A stretch of DNA of 32,500 nucleotides from Neocallimastix lanati (nom. inval.) (GCA_016946835.1 JACVTC010000138.1:450001-482500), one strand, 5' to 3'; positions 12,317 to 21,964 are shown, numbered from the stretch's first letter. Notes: generated from the sequence alone by a model not told the origin. Numbers and translations: made by a program.

Positions 12317-12546
12317 TACTATTTTATTATTCAATTATTCAATTATTCAATTATTTATTATTTATTATTCAATTATTCAATTATTCAATTATTTATTATT
12401 TATTATTCAATTATTCAATTATTCAATTATTTATTATTTATTATTTATAATTTATTATTTATTATTTATTATTTATCATTTATTATTTATTATTTATTAT
12501 TTAATTATTTATTTATTTATTATTTAATTATTTAATTATTTATTAT
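12317..12546. repeat. TTCAATTA/TTATTTA compound microsatellite
   Basis: Three blocks of TTCAATTA units alternate with TTATTTA units. This is a higher-order repeat of about 60 bp that decays to pure TTATTAT. Confidence 0.8.
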
Positions 12547-13633
12547 TTATTATCGATTATTTAATAATTATAGTTTTTTTTATTTAAATTATTAAATAAA
12601 GATATACTATATATTTATATTACTAATACATTACATTAGCTTCATTATCTTAATATAACATATTATTTTAATATTTATTTATATGTATTAATAAAATATA
12701 TATATTGAAGGTATTGTGGATTAAAGGATGAGCATAAATTTTGTAATATCTTCTATTGATGTAATATAAAATTTTTTATATTTTTTATGAAAACTGAAAT
12801 ACACTTGATTCAGTGTTAACTATTTAAATTGAATAAGTAATAATATCACGAGAGTCAAATGTTTTAACAAAATGTTTTTTATTATTACCTTTTAAAAATG
12901 TATTTATATATTTCATTAAATGTACTGTTCATATTTAGTTAAAGAAAATGTTCTAACATTATTCTAAATTCATATTAAATAATATAATTATGAAACAATA
13001 AAATGAAACAATATATTTCTTAATTTCAATAAATATAGCAAGAATACAAGTGTGAAGTAACAAAACATCACCACATATCATTAAACTTAAAAAATCTTAC
13101 ACCCTGAGATTATCCTAATATTCAAGACAATTAATTTATAGAATAAAAAAAAACAATAAAATTAAAAATTTTATTTCAAAAAATACAATTAAAATATTTT
13201 TTTTACAAAATTATTATCCAAAAAATATATTTCTATTAATTAATTATTTGTCCTTGATAATAATTAGGATTAAATAAATATCTTTTTTTTTTTTATTCTT
13301 ATTTTTTATAACTAAACATTCCTTGATGCTATATAAAGTGATACTTTCGTTTCATTATTTCATTCGTTATTATTATTATTTTTTTTTTTTTTTATTATTA
13401 TTTGGCAATATATCAATTTTTTAATATCTAATTTTATTTAATAAACAAATTATTAATATTTAAAATTTTGACTTTTTTTAAAAAAATTTTTTTTTACAAT
13501 TATAAATTATTTAAATAATTTTTGTATAATCATATAAATTTTATGGAGAAAGGTTAATTTTTTTTTTTTTTTTGTGTCATTTTCTTTCTTAATTTATGAA
13601 TATTAAGAATGATATTCATAAATCTAATTACCA
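12547..13633. other. Intergenic region without recognisable gene
   Basis: Less repetitive A+T sequence, with no open frame of coding composition. It holds the first copy of the 26-bp direct repeat (13532-13557). Confidence 0.5.
13532..13557. repeat. 26-bp direct repeat, copy 1
   Basis: Perfect copy of 14022-14047, beginning ATATAAATTTTATGG and ending AAAGGTTAA. Too long and too G-containing to be a chance microsatellite match. Confidence 0.85.
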
Positions 13634-13745
13634 CTATTTTGCAGATCTATAACTCTTGATACTATTTTTATTTTGTTCATCAGAATAAACAGGAAATAGT
13701 ATTTCCAAAACTTCATCAGAACTAATTTTATCTTTTTTTATCTTT
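13634..13745 (-). pseudogene. Orphan C-terminal exon
   Basis: The minus strand reads KIKKDKISSDEVLEILFPVY and then SDEQNKNSIKSYRSAK, ending in TAG at 13636-13634. The composition (Asp, Glu, Ser, Pro, Val) is that of host proteins, not repeat. AG acceptor-like sites precede it, but no upstream exon was found before the receptor gene's 3' end at 14519. It may be a remnant, or a distant alternative 3' exon of that receptor gene. Confidence 0.35.
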
Positions 13746-14021
13746 TAAAACTTTAATACTAATGATAAAATTTAATATTAAAAACTCTAATCATTAACTT
13801 TTTTCTAATGATAAATTAAAAAAATAATTTTAAAAATTTTAAATTTTTTAAATAACTGTTTTATTTTTTTTTTACCTTTCCTTATAAAAAAAATATATAT
13901 ATATATATAAAGAATAGAATAATGAATAGAATTAAAAATATATAACTTTATAGTTATTAATTATTTATTTTAAATTATAATTACTTTTGAATTAATACTT
14001 CTTTTATTTTTATTTTTAATA

Positions 14022-14047
14022 ATATAAATTTTATGGAGAAAGGTTAA
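14022..14047. repeat. 26-bp direct repeat, copy 2
   Basis: Identical to 13532-13557, 490 bp away. The two copies bracket the orphan exon at 13634-13745. Confidence 0.85.
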
Positions 14048-14471
14048 ATAGTTTTAATTTTAAAATTTTGTAAATATTTTAGTTATAACCTTGTTATTAA
14101 CTTTATTAATTATTTATTTATAAAACACTTAATTTTCATTAAATAATTATTTTAATTTAGAAAAATATAATCTATTTACAAGTATATAATTAATTTATAT
14201 AAATTTTTTAACTAATTTTTTATATAGAAAATTCATATTTTTTGTATAAATTAATTATTTAAAAATAGTATTGATATATAAATTGATGAGTAACAAATAA
14301 ATAATAGTATCATTAATTTCAATAAAAGATGTATAATTTCGATAGATTAATAATATTTATAAAAAATAATTTTCTTAATTTTTTTTTTTTTTTTATGAAT
14401 TTAAGTTATATTAACAATAATAACTTAAATTTCAGGAAACATCTTTTAAATTATCTTTTTATTTAAATATT

Positions 14472-14502
<31 letters not shown>

Positions 14503-14518
14503 GTTTTTAAATTTGGGA

Positions 14519-16085
14519 TTAATCTATAGGATTAAAACCGATGGAACTTCCACTTGATTCTGTGTCAGAATCTTCATTTGTTTTTTTAGTTTTAGTAGTA
14601 GTATTTGAAAATGATGTTGAATTTTTAATTGATTTATTGTAATGATATTGTATAATTTTTAGTGATATATTAGAAATATTGGAATGAGCTTTTGGTTTAT
14701 AAATTTCATCCAGTATACCTATTGATTTTTGTGATCTTTTCTTTTTGATCTTTTCTTCATTTGAACTTTCTTTGAAATTATTTATTAATTCTTTAATCAT
14801 TAATTCTTCTTCTTTATTATCACTAAAATGAAATATTCTTAAGAAATAAAGAAGTACATAATTAGACAATGTGAAAAGAATTAATATAAAATCATGTATT
14901 ATAAAATATGCTTTATAATCATTTAATCGAGATTGATGTATAATGATAAAAAGGGTAATGAAAAAAATACTAAAATAAACAGAAACAATTAAAAATCTAA
15001 CATCATGTTGTGTTGTTTCAATATTCCATTCAACAAAAATTAGAAAGAGGATAATCAAATAATATATCACTTTAATAAAAAATAATGAAAATACAATAAT
15101 TTTCTGAAATGCGGTGATTATTCCACATTTTTGAAATAACTGTCCATATTGGTTGGATACCGTTCTCACTTTAAACGGTGAAAGAAAAATTAAAATACTT
15201 ATTAATATTGTATCAAAGATAATAAAAATGAGTAAAAACGAATATTTATGATTTTTTACCCATATTGATATTTTATTTTCTTCTGGAAAGTTTGAAATTA
15301 ATTTATATAATAATGGTACTGAGCATAAAATTGTACCATAGGATAATAATATCAATCTTAGTGTGCAATTTGTTGGTGTTACCCTTCCAAAATATGTAAA
15401 CGATGTCGATAAAGTTAAAATACATCCAAATACAAGTAAAATCCAAAATGATTTGGGTAAAAATATATAGGAAAATTCAAATTTTCTAATAAATAGAAAA
15501 CTCAATGATAACAAAATAACTAATAATATGGTACTTAATATAATCATAAATACTAATCCAAGAAGTGAATCTTCTGATTTATAGGATATAAAATAGATAT
15601 GTGTCATATCATAAATTTGGTTTAACACCTCAGATGCGCTCTTAATATTATATAAAAATTCATATATTAAGGACTTACATTTTAAATAATAATCAAAGTA
15701 GTCTTTTACATTTGAACTTGATTGTATTAGAGGCTGAATCATTCTAATAAATCTACAATTAATAACTTTACATATTTCATCATCTCTATAAAATTTAATT
15801 ATTCCTGAATAGAATCCATAGTTATATACAAGTCTTTTCTGTGTTTCTTCGGATGTCATATAAGTTACTACTTTTGCAGCTGCTAATTTTTTTTCATCAC
15901 TCGAATAAACACTTATACCTAAATTAAATCCACCTAAACATGATGCAGACATACCTTCTTTCATACCAGGTATAATAGTTTTTTCATATTTAGGACTTGA
16001 ATAAGTATCCCAGTATTTTACAAATAATGCTTTTTCTTCTGTTAATTTTTTATAAATTAAATCATTACTACTTGGAATACCTGGA

Positions 16086-16129
<44 letters not shown>

Positions 16130-16312
16130 GAATTGATATAAAATTAAAAAAAAAAAAAAATTATTTTAGTTTCATAAATAATTTAATAATAATAAAATTT
16201 GATAATTATAAAAATGTTATTATTAATAGTAGTATTAATAGAACTAATATTATTAATTAATTATTATTTTTCTTTTATAAGTTTTGAAAAAAAAAAAAAA
16301 AAAATTTAAAAA

Positions 16313-16346
<34 letters not shown>

Positions 16347-17365
16347 TATAATATATTTAAGTTTTTACCTAATGATATTTTATCTCTTATTTTTTTCATC
16401 ATTTTTAACGCATTAACAGAAATATCACCAGTTAAATGAGGGTAAACTCTCTCTTTTTCCCTTGATGAATAAATAAATTCATATATAGAACATATTCCAT
16501 ATTCATCATCTAATAATAAAATTAATAATAATAATAATAATAATAATTTTATTAATTAACAAGTATATTAAAAATTAATGCACTAAATATTTATTTAATT
16601 AAATTATAATTCAAATAAAAAAAAAAAAAAATTAAAAATAAAAATATCTTACTGCAAAATAATCCCTCGTATCCATCTATCTCAGTATTATTAAGTTTTC
16701 TTTCTTCATCTAAAATATAAATACTTGTTTCTAGTAACTCATTCCAGGTTCTTGGTATATTTTTATTATATTTATTTAAAAGTTCTTTGTTTGAATATAA
16801 AACATTATAGTAAAATGAAAATGGCTATTATATAATAATTATATTACAACGTAACAAAAAATAAAATTTAAAACAATAAAATTAATAAATTAATATATAA
16901 TATTAAAACCATAATTAAAATATATATATATATATATATATACGATATAATTAATAAAAAAAAAAAAAATACTATTTACAATTCCAACCCATTTAGAGCC
17001 ATACATACATGAATATGATGAAATACCTTTTTCATATAATGCAATATGCTCTTTGGGTAACCATTCTTTTAAATCCACAAAAAAAGATTTGTATCTTGTT
17101 GTATGAATATTTTCATAGAAATATACATCATAATCTTTTGTTTTTTTTCTTAAAAGTATTTCCAACATTGAACCATAATCACTCATATACCCTGTTGAAT
17201 TTGATTTTGTATATAGATCTAATTTTAATGTAATATTTAAATTATTTTGAAGTGAATATTCATTAAAATCATTGACTAATGGTAAAATAACTCGTTCCTC
17301 ATTTCTAGATGAAAATGCTATAGCATTAATTGAAATTGCTTTTCCTACATTGTCTATTAAAAAAA

Positions 17366-17413
<48 letters not shown>

Positions 17414-17588
17414 GAGACAAATTGATAAATAGATTGATTGATTAATGTTATTTTTCCTATACCATAAATGTTTTAATATAATAATAAAAATTAAAGAATT
17501 AGATTATATTACTTAAGTAAAAGAAAAATAATAAATAAAGTATTAATTCAAAATATCGAATTTCCTTTTTAAATATAAATATCTTCAT
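14519..17588 (-). CDS. Receptor: bacterial-type solute-binding domain fused to class C (7tm_3) GPCR domain, 776 aa
   Basis: Minus-strand exons: 17588-17513, 17353-16980, 16824-16653, 16509-16369 and 16086-14519. All splice sites are GT..AG, phases 1, 0, 1, 1, total 2331 nt with no frame break. Residues 1-25 are a signal sequence (MKIFIFKKEIRYFELILYLL). Residues about 30-420 are a family 1 extracellular solute-binding protein: KWVGIPFSFYYNVLYSNKELL, PRTWNELLE and GGFNLGISVYSSDEKKLAAA are classic blocks of sugar/peptide ABC binding proteins. Seven helices follow at about 429-454, 467-486, 496-518, 537-557, 580-606, 618-638 and 647-671. The TM2-TM3 segment YFGRVTPTNCTLR ... VPLLYKL matches the class C pattern with its conserved Cys. 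A 105-residue Ser/Lys/Asn tail is cytosolic. Likely a plasma-membrane sensor of sugars or other nutrients signalling through G proteins; the ligand is unknown. Confidence 0.92.
16088..16128. repeat. Poly-T tract (poly-A on the coding strand) at the intron 4 acceptor of the receptor gene
   Basis: About 41 T on the plus strand. On the coding strand this is poly-A running directly into the AG that opens exon 5. Confidence 0.85.
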
Positions 17589-17704
17589 ATTTAATTATTA
17601 TAATTTATTTTAATTTTATGATTAATTATTCCTAAAATATAATTTACGACAGAAAATTATATTTCGTTATAAGAAAATTTCATATTTTTCATATTTCATT
17701 AAAT

Positions 17705-17750
<46 letters not shown>

Positions 17751-17795
17751 AATAATTCTCAAAAGATACATAATTAATAATTATATATTTAACAT

Positions 17796-17843
<48 letters not shown>

Positions 17844-18121
17844 ATTAAATATTTTTATTAGTATTTTTATTAACTTTATTATAATAATATATTCTAAAAA
17901 ATATTAAATTTTAACGATCTTATTATTATTACTATATTATAAATATATAAATACAAAAAAGTTTTAAATTTTAAAATTCGACGATCTTTTTAATTTTTAT
18001 TTTTATTTTATATTGAAAGTTTAAATTTTATAATTGTCAATTTTATCTTTATTTTTAATTAACTTTTTTAAATAATATGGATTAAATTATTTTAGTATTT
18101 TTAAAATTAATATTTAATAAC
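17589..18121. other. 5' flank of the receptor gene
   Basis: Two poly-A tracts (about 17709-17748 and 17804-17840) and unstructured A+T sequence. A repeated fragment (AGTTTAAATTTTA / AGTTTTAAATTTTAAAATT) may be part of older repeats. No gene seen. Confidence 0.6.
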
Positions 18122-18304
18122 CCAAAAAAAAAAAAAAATTAAACATAAATTATTTAATAATTAAAATAAAAAAAAAAAAAAAGGTTAAACATAAATTATT
18201 TAATAATTAAAATAAAAAAAAAAAAAAAGGTTAAACATAAATTATTTAATAATTAAAATAAAAAAAAAAAAAAGGTTAAACATAAATTATTTAATAATTA
18301 AAAT
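18122..18304. repeat. 46-48-bp minisatellite, left block (four copies)
   Basis: Unit: GGTTAAACATAAATTATTTA followed by ATAATTAAAATA and an A-run. The same unit reappears at 21965-22029 and 22533-22575, so one array was split by later insertions. Confidence 0.9.
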
Positions 18305-18370
18305 TGACAAAAAATCGTAAATAAATATTTACTTTTTACTAAAAGTTTTATTTTTATTAAAGAACCTATT

Positions 18371-18481
18371 TTTTTAATAATAATACATGATTTAATATTT
18401 TTATATTCATAAAAATTACATTCGATGGAACGTACATATTTATTATATTAAATACATGACTTATTAGAAATAATATAAAAG
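18371..18481. repeat. 111-bp direct duplication flanking the young element, left copy
   Basis: Equals 21662-21772 apart from G18424 versus A21715. The last base overlaps the first G of the 5' LTR. Confidence 0.9.
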
Positions 18482-18840
18482 TTAGAAAATTAGTATTTTT
18501 AGTTTATAAATTTAATTAACATTTTAATTAATATTTTTATTTTATTACAACTTTTATTATAATTTTAAATATTAAATAGTTTATTATAAATAAATAGGAT
18601 ATATTATATTAATATATAGTTTATATAGTTTATGAATATAGTTTTAAAAAATTTTTATTTTTATAAGCCTCTTTTATATAGTTAATATTAAAACATGTAT
18701 TTAATGTATTAAAATATGTATGATCCATCAAATGTATTTTGTATGTATAAATAACATTAAATTATGTATTCTTAAAAAATAAGCCTTTTGCTTCAAATAA
18801 ATAAAGTTAATAAAAAAACAAATATTGAGATTTTTTAACA
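18480..18840 (+). repeat. 5' LTR of the young element
   Basis: 361 bp ending GATTTTTTAACA. The expected TGTTAG start reads AGTTAG here, so the terminal T is missing or replaced by the left flank. Contains AATAAA-like signals near its 3' end. Confidence 0.92.
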
Positions 18841-18855
18841 GATTAAGAGTCTCAT
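18841..18855 (+). promoter_or_regulatory. Primer-binding site complementary to the anticodon arm of tRNA-Lys(CUU)
   Basis: GATTAAGAGTCTCAT directly follows the LTR. Its complement ATGAGACTCTTAATC is the start of the anticodon arm of eukaryotic tRNA-Lys(CUU) as I know it (for example human: GAGCATGAGACTCTTAATCT), through the anticodon CUU to the 3' side of the stem. This implies priming by a 5' tRNA half of about 39-40 nt. Confidence 0.65.
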
Positions 18856-18903
18856 TTGACTCGATAAGTTTGTGTGGAAATTTAGAATACTTAGTTAATT
18901 AGG

Positions 18904-19085
18904 AAATTTAGTAATTTAGTAATTTAGTAACTTAGTAACTTATTAATTTAGCAATTTAGTAATTTAGCAATTTAGTAATTTAGCAATTTAGCAATTTAGT
19001 AATTTAGTAATTTAGTAACTTAGTAACTTATTAACTTAGTAATTTAGTAATTTAGTAATTTAGTAATTTAGTAATTTAGCAACAT
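18904..19085. repeat. AATTTAGT octamer array in the element's leader
   Basis: About 22 copies of AATTTAGT with variants AATTTAGC, AACTTAGT and AACTTATT, between primer-binding site and gag. It is inside the transcribed leader of the element. Confidence 0.85.
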
Positions 19086-19284
19086 AGTATAATTAGGATA
19101 TTTAAGATTAACAATACTTAAATATACACATAAGTAAATAAGAAACACATCAGAATTAGGAAATTAGTATTTGAATGTTTCTTATATAATTTAGTAATTA
19201 GAATTTAGAAATAGTAATTAGCAATTTATAATTAATAAACAAATTCATTAAATAATATTAAAAATATATTATTACATTTAAGAA

Positions 19285-20928
19285 ATGACCGGAACAACTA
19301 GAACAGTTCTTAATAGGATGGAATATGTCCTAACAGAAGATAACTACGATGAATGGTATGAAGACTTTATCCTCGAACTCCAAGGCGCTGGATTAAGTGA
19401 ATACGTAGAAAAAAACATAGATGATATAGTAAAAGAAGTAGAGAAGAAATATACAACCAAAGATAAGAAGGGAAATAATATCTTATCTGAAGAAGGCGAA
19501 AACAAAATTAAGGAACATAAAATGAACAACTTCAAAGTTTTGAGTTTTTTAAGAAAATCTGTTGATGCAAAAATAAAATCCTTTATTAGAAGTAAGGAAG
19601 AAGAAAAAAATTCAGCATACTTAATATTAAAGGTACTAAAGAAGAAATACCACGAAGAAGAATTCAATGAAATACCAAAACTCTACAGAAGATTAGAAAA
19701 TATGAGGGCCGAAAGCGATAAAGAAACTTTAGAATACATCGAAGAATTTTTAGAAATCACGCAAAAGTTAGGAAAATTAAATAATAAACTTAGCAATAGG
19801 GAAAAATTAAACTACTTGTTTAAAGGACTACCAGAGAAACAATTAAATTTCTTAGAAATAAGATACAGTATCTCAGAAGACGTCGATGAAATATTAGAAG
19901 ATATGAAGAAGCAAATTAGAAATCGTAGAATCTTTATCCCAGGAAAAAATAAAGAAAAAGAAGAAGAAATATCACAAATATCCAAAGGAAAAAATAAGAA
20001 TAAAAATAAAGACAAAGGCAATAATTACGAAAGTTGTGATGAAGACGATATCTGCGAGAAATTCAATAATAAAAGAAGTATAAATAATAAGAAAAAGCGT
20101 TGTTATTTATGTGATAGTGAAAACCATTTAGTTTACAACTGCCCCTTTAACCCTAAGAATCCTCATAACAATATTAAACACATAGCAGAACAATTCCAAA
20201 AATTAAATATTTCAGTTGATGAAATAAACGATATTGAATTATGTTATGACAGTGATTCGGATAGCGATAGTAGTATAGTTAAAATAAAAGAAATAAATTT
20301 AATTGAAACTGAAAATAGTACAATGGAAACAAATTTATGTGAAATAAGCACCACTTCAGAAGAAGAAAAAGAAGATAATAATGATAATCAATATTTAGAA
20401 TTTAAAACTATAGATGATATAAGAAAATTCAATTATGACACAAATTATTGTAATAACAGTAGTGATAACAACAAATTTAAAAATAATAACACACCGAATA
20501 AAACAGAAAACACAAATATTTTTCAAAAGGAAAATAATATTATTTATGATTTAAATAATTATATTATTAATGGTATTTATAATAGCAATGAATATAATAA
20601 CGGTAATTATAAGAATTTAGGTATAAATAGTAACATACATAATAATGAAAAAGAAAGTATGAATAAAAATAATATTTTGAATAATTACCAAAATTATGAA
20701 AATGAAAATCCTGTTACGATAGATAAATATGTAATTGAATCATTTCAAGATAAAATAAACAAAACAAATTGTAAATTGAATAAATTATTGAAATGTTTGA
20801 GTGAAATTGAAGAAAAGAACAATAACATCCAGAAAATTATTAAAGAATATTTACAAATTATGAGATTTGATAATACTTATGAAAATTATGAAAAATATAT
20901 GAAAATAATTAATATAACAATATTTTGA
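19285..20928 (+). CDS. Gag polyprotein of Ty1/copia-type retrotransposon, 547 aa
   Basis: Start ATG 19285 has A at -3 and is the first in-frame Met. Residues about 10-230 form a helical copia-type (UBN2-like) capsid region: YILTEDNYDEWYED-like opening (YVLTEDNYDEWYED), then IPKLYRRLENMR, TLEYIEEFLEITQKLGKL, SNREKLNYLFKGLPEKQLNF, the usual order in copia Gags. Residues 230-270 are Lys/Asn-rich. Residues 273-286 are a CCHC zinc knuckle, CYLCDSENHLVYNC (C-x2-C-x4-H-x4-C), for RNA binding. Residues 320-545 are an unusual acidic then Asn-rich extension ending in a predicted coiled coil (KLNKLLKCLSEIEEKNNNIQ). It forms the virus-like particle that packages the element's RNA. Intact frame and matching LTRs suggest it is still mobile with a helper. 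Confidence 0.9.
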   Translation: MTGTTRTVLNRMEYVLTEDNYDEWYEDFILELQGAGLSEYVEKNIDDIVKEVEKKYTTKDKKGNNILSEEGENKIKEHKMNNFKVLSFLRKSVDAKIKSFIRSKEEEKNSAYLILKVLKKKYHEEEFNEIPKLYRRLENMRAESDKETLEYIEEFLEITQKLGKLNNKLSNREKLNYLFKGLPEKQLNFLEIRYSISEDVDEILEDMKKQIRNRRIFIPGKNKEKEEEISQISKGKNKNKNKDKGNNYESCDEDDICEKFNNKRSINNKKKRCYLCDSENHLVYNCPFNPKNPHNNIKHIAEQFQKLNISVDEINDIELCYDSDSDSDSSIVKIKEINLIETENSTMETNLCEISTTSEEEKEDNNDNQYLEFKTIDDIRKFNYDTNYCNNSSDNNKFKNNNTPNKTENTNIFQKENNIIYDLNNYIINGIYNSNEYNNGNYKNLGINSNIHNNEKESMNKNNILNNYQNYENENPVTIDKYVIESFQDKINKTNCKLNKLLKCLSEIEEKNNNIQKIIKEYLQIMRFDNTYENYEKYMKIINITIF

Positions 20929-21203
20929 ATGTTAATTACGATAATCCAGGAAATGAAATTGAAAAAAGTGTAAACAAAAATAGTCTAGGCAAAAAAACTG
21001 GTGAAAATTATAAATATATGAAGAAAAACATTTTTTCAGAAAAAAATTTTTTTAATAATAAAAATTTGTCAAAAATTGATCAAAAATTAAAAATTAATAC
21101 GAATGAGCAAAATTTGAAATTTAATTATAATGTACATGCGTTTGAATTTAAATCTGATTCGTTAGCTGAGAAAAATTTAGGTTGTACTACTACAGATAAA
21201 TAA
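20913..21203 (+). CDS. Small frame overlapping the end of gag in the -1 frame
   Basis: Opens after a stop at 20910-20912, overlaps the last 16 nt of gag and runs to TAA at 21201-21203. It has no early ATG, so expression would need a -1 frameshift or a downstream Met. The sequence is Lys/Asn-rich (NVNYDNPGNEIEKSVNKNS, later NVHAFEFKSDSLAEKNLG) and not recognised. It may be a leftover of the deleted protease/pol junction or an accessory product. Confidence 0.4.
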   Translation, partial: YNNILNVNYDNPGNEIEKSVNKNSLGKKTGENYKYMKKNIFSEKNFFNNKNLSKIDQKLKINTNEQNLKFNYNVHAFEFKSDSLAEKNLGCTTTDK

Positions 21204-21291
21204 GAATTATTAGCAAATTAGTAAAGATATAAAAATATTAAAAAAAATAGCAAATTTTCTTATTAAACAAAGATTTTACAATACTTTGTTT

Positions 21292-21300
21292 AGGGGGGAA
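21292..21300 (+). promoter_or_regulatory. Polypurine tract
   Basis: AGGGGGGAA directly abuts the TGTTAG start of the 3' LTR. It is the expected plus-strand primer site for reverse transcription. Confidence 0.9.
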
Positions 21301-21661
21301 TGTTAGAAAATTAGTATTTTTAGTTTATAAATTTAATTAACATTTTAATTAATATTTTTATTTTATTACAACTTTTATTATAATTTTAAATATTAAATAG
21401 TTTATTATAAATAAATAGGATATATTATATTAATATATAGTTTATATAGTTTATGAATATAGTTTTAAAAAATTTTTATTTTTATAAGCCTCTTTTATAT
21501 AGTTAATATTAAAACATGTATTTAATGTATTAAAATATGTATGATCCATCAAATGTATTTTGTATGTATAAATAACATTAAATTATGTATTCTTAAAAAA
21601 TAAGCCTTTTGCTTCAAATAAATAAAGTTAATAAAAAAACAAATATTGAGATTTTTTAACA
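21301..21661 (+). repeat. 3' LTR of the young element
   Basis: 361 bp, TGTTAG ... TTAACA, with TGTTA/TAACA terminal inverted repeats. Identical by eye to 18481-18840. Confidence 0.93.
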
Positions 21662-21772
21662 TTTTTAATAATAATACATGATTTAATATTTTTATATTCA
21701 TAAAAATTACATTCAATGGAACGTACATATTTATTATATTAAATACATGACTTATTAGAAATAATATAAAAG
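21662..21772. repeat. 111-bp direct duplication, right copy
   Basis: Copy of 18371-18481 that continues without a break into the rest of the older inverted LTR (…AAAAGAGGCTTATAAAAA). Confidence 0.9.
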
Positions 21773-21964
21773 AGGCTTATAAAAAATTTTAAAACTATAT
21801 TATTTGTATCATAAACTATATAAACTATATATTATTGTAATATATCCTATTTATTTATAATATACTATTTAATATTTAATATTTAAAATTATAATAAAAT
21901 CAAAGTATTGAACAAAGTGTTAATTAAAAATTTAAACTAAAAATACTAATTTTCTAACAAAAAT

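Larger units (their letters stand above)
18480..21661 (+). mobile_element. Young Gag-only Ty1/copia-type LTR retrotransposon, 3.18 kb, non-autonomous
   Basis: Order: 5' LTR 18480-18840, primer-binding site 18841-18855, repeat leader 18904-19085, gag 19285-20928, small overlapping frame 20913-21203, polypurine tract 21292-21300, 3' LTR 21301-21661. The LTRs match by eye at 360 of 361 positions; only the first base differs (A at 18480, T at 21301), so insertion is recent. There is no protease, integrase, reverse transcriptase or RNase H, so it must borrow these from a related element, as other Gag-only or LARD-type copia elements do. It sits in an older LTR of its own family and is flanked by a 111-bp duplication instead of a short one. 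Confidence 0.9.
18305..21959 (-). mobile_element. Older inverted solo LTR, split by the young retrotransposon
   Basis: Left part 18305-18481, right part 21662-21959. Read on the minus strand it is a diverged copy of the young element's LTR (shared GCCTCTTTTATA, TAATAAGTCATGTATTTAA-like and 3' ends). It begins TG (18305) and ends TAACA (21959) on the plus strand. Both ends are flanked by AAAAT (18300-18304 and 21960-21964), a 5-bp target duplication into the minisatellite, although in A-rich DNA. Counting the 111-bp duplicated part once, its length is about 364 bp, matching the 361-bp LTR. Confidence 0.82.

Noticed and set aside
11272-12527. Two hydrophobic frames that look like membrane proteins (11272-11475, 12270-12527)
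   Set aside because: Made of TTATTAT and TTCAATTA repeats; composition explained wholly by the repeats.
12814-12957. TGTTAAC ... CTAACA pair suggesting a short solo LTR
   Set aside because: Flanking 5-mers do not match, and such words are common in this composition.
19344-20021. Minus-strand Ser/Phe-rich frames under gag
   Set aside because: Antisense shadows of the Lys/Glu-rich Gag coding sequence.
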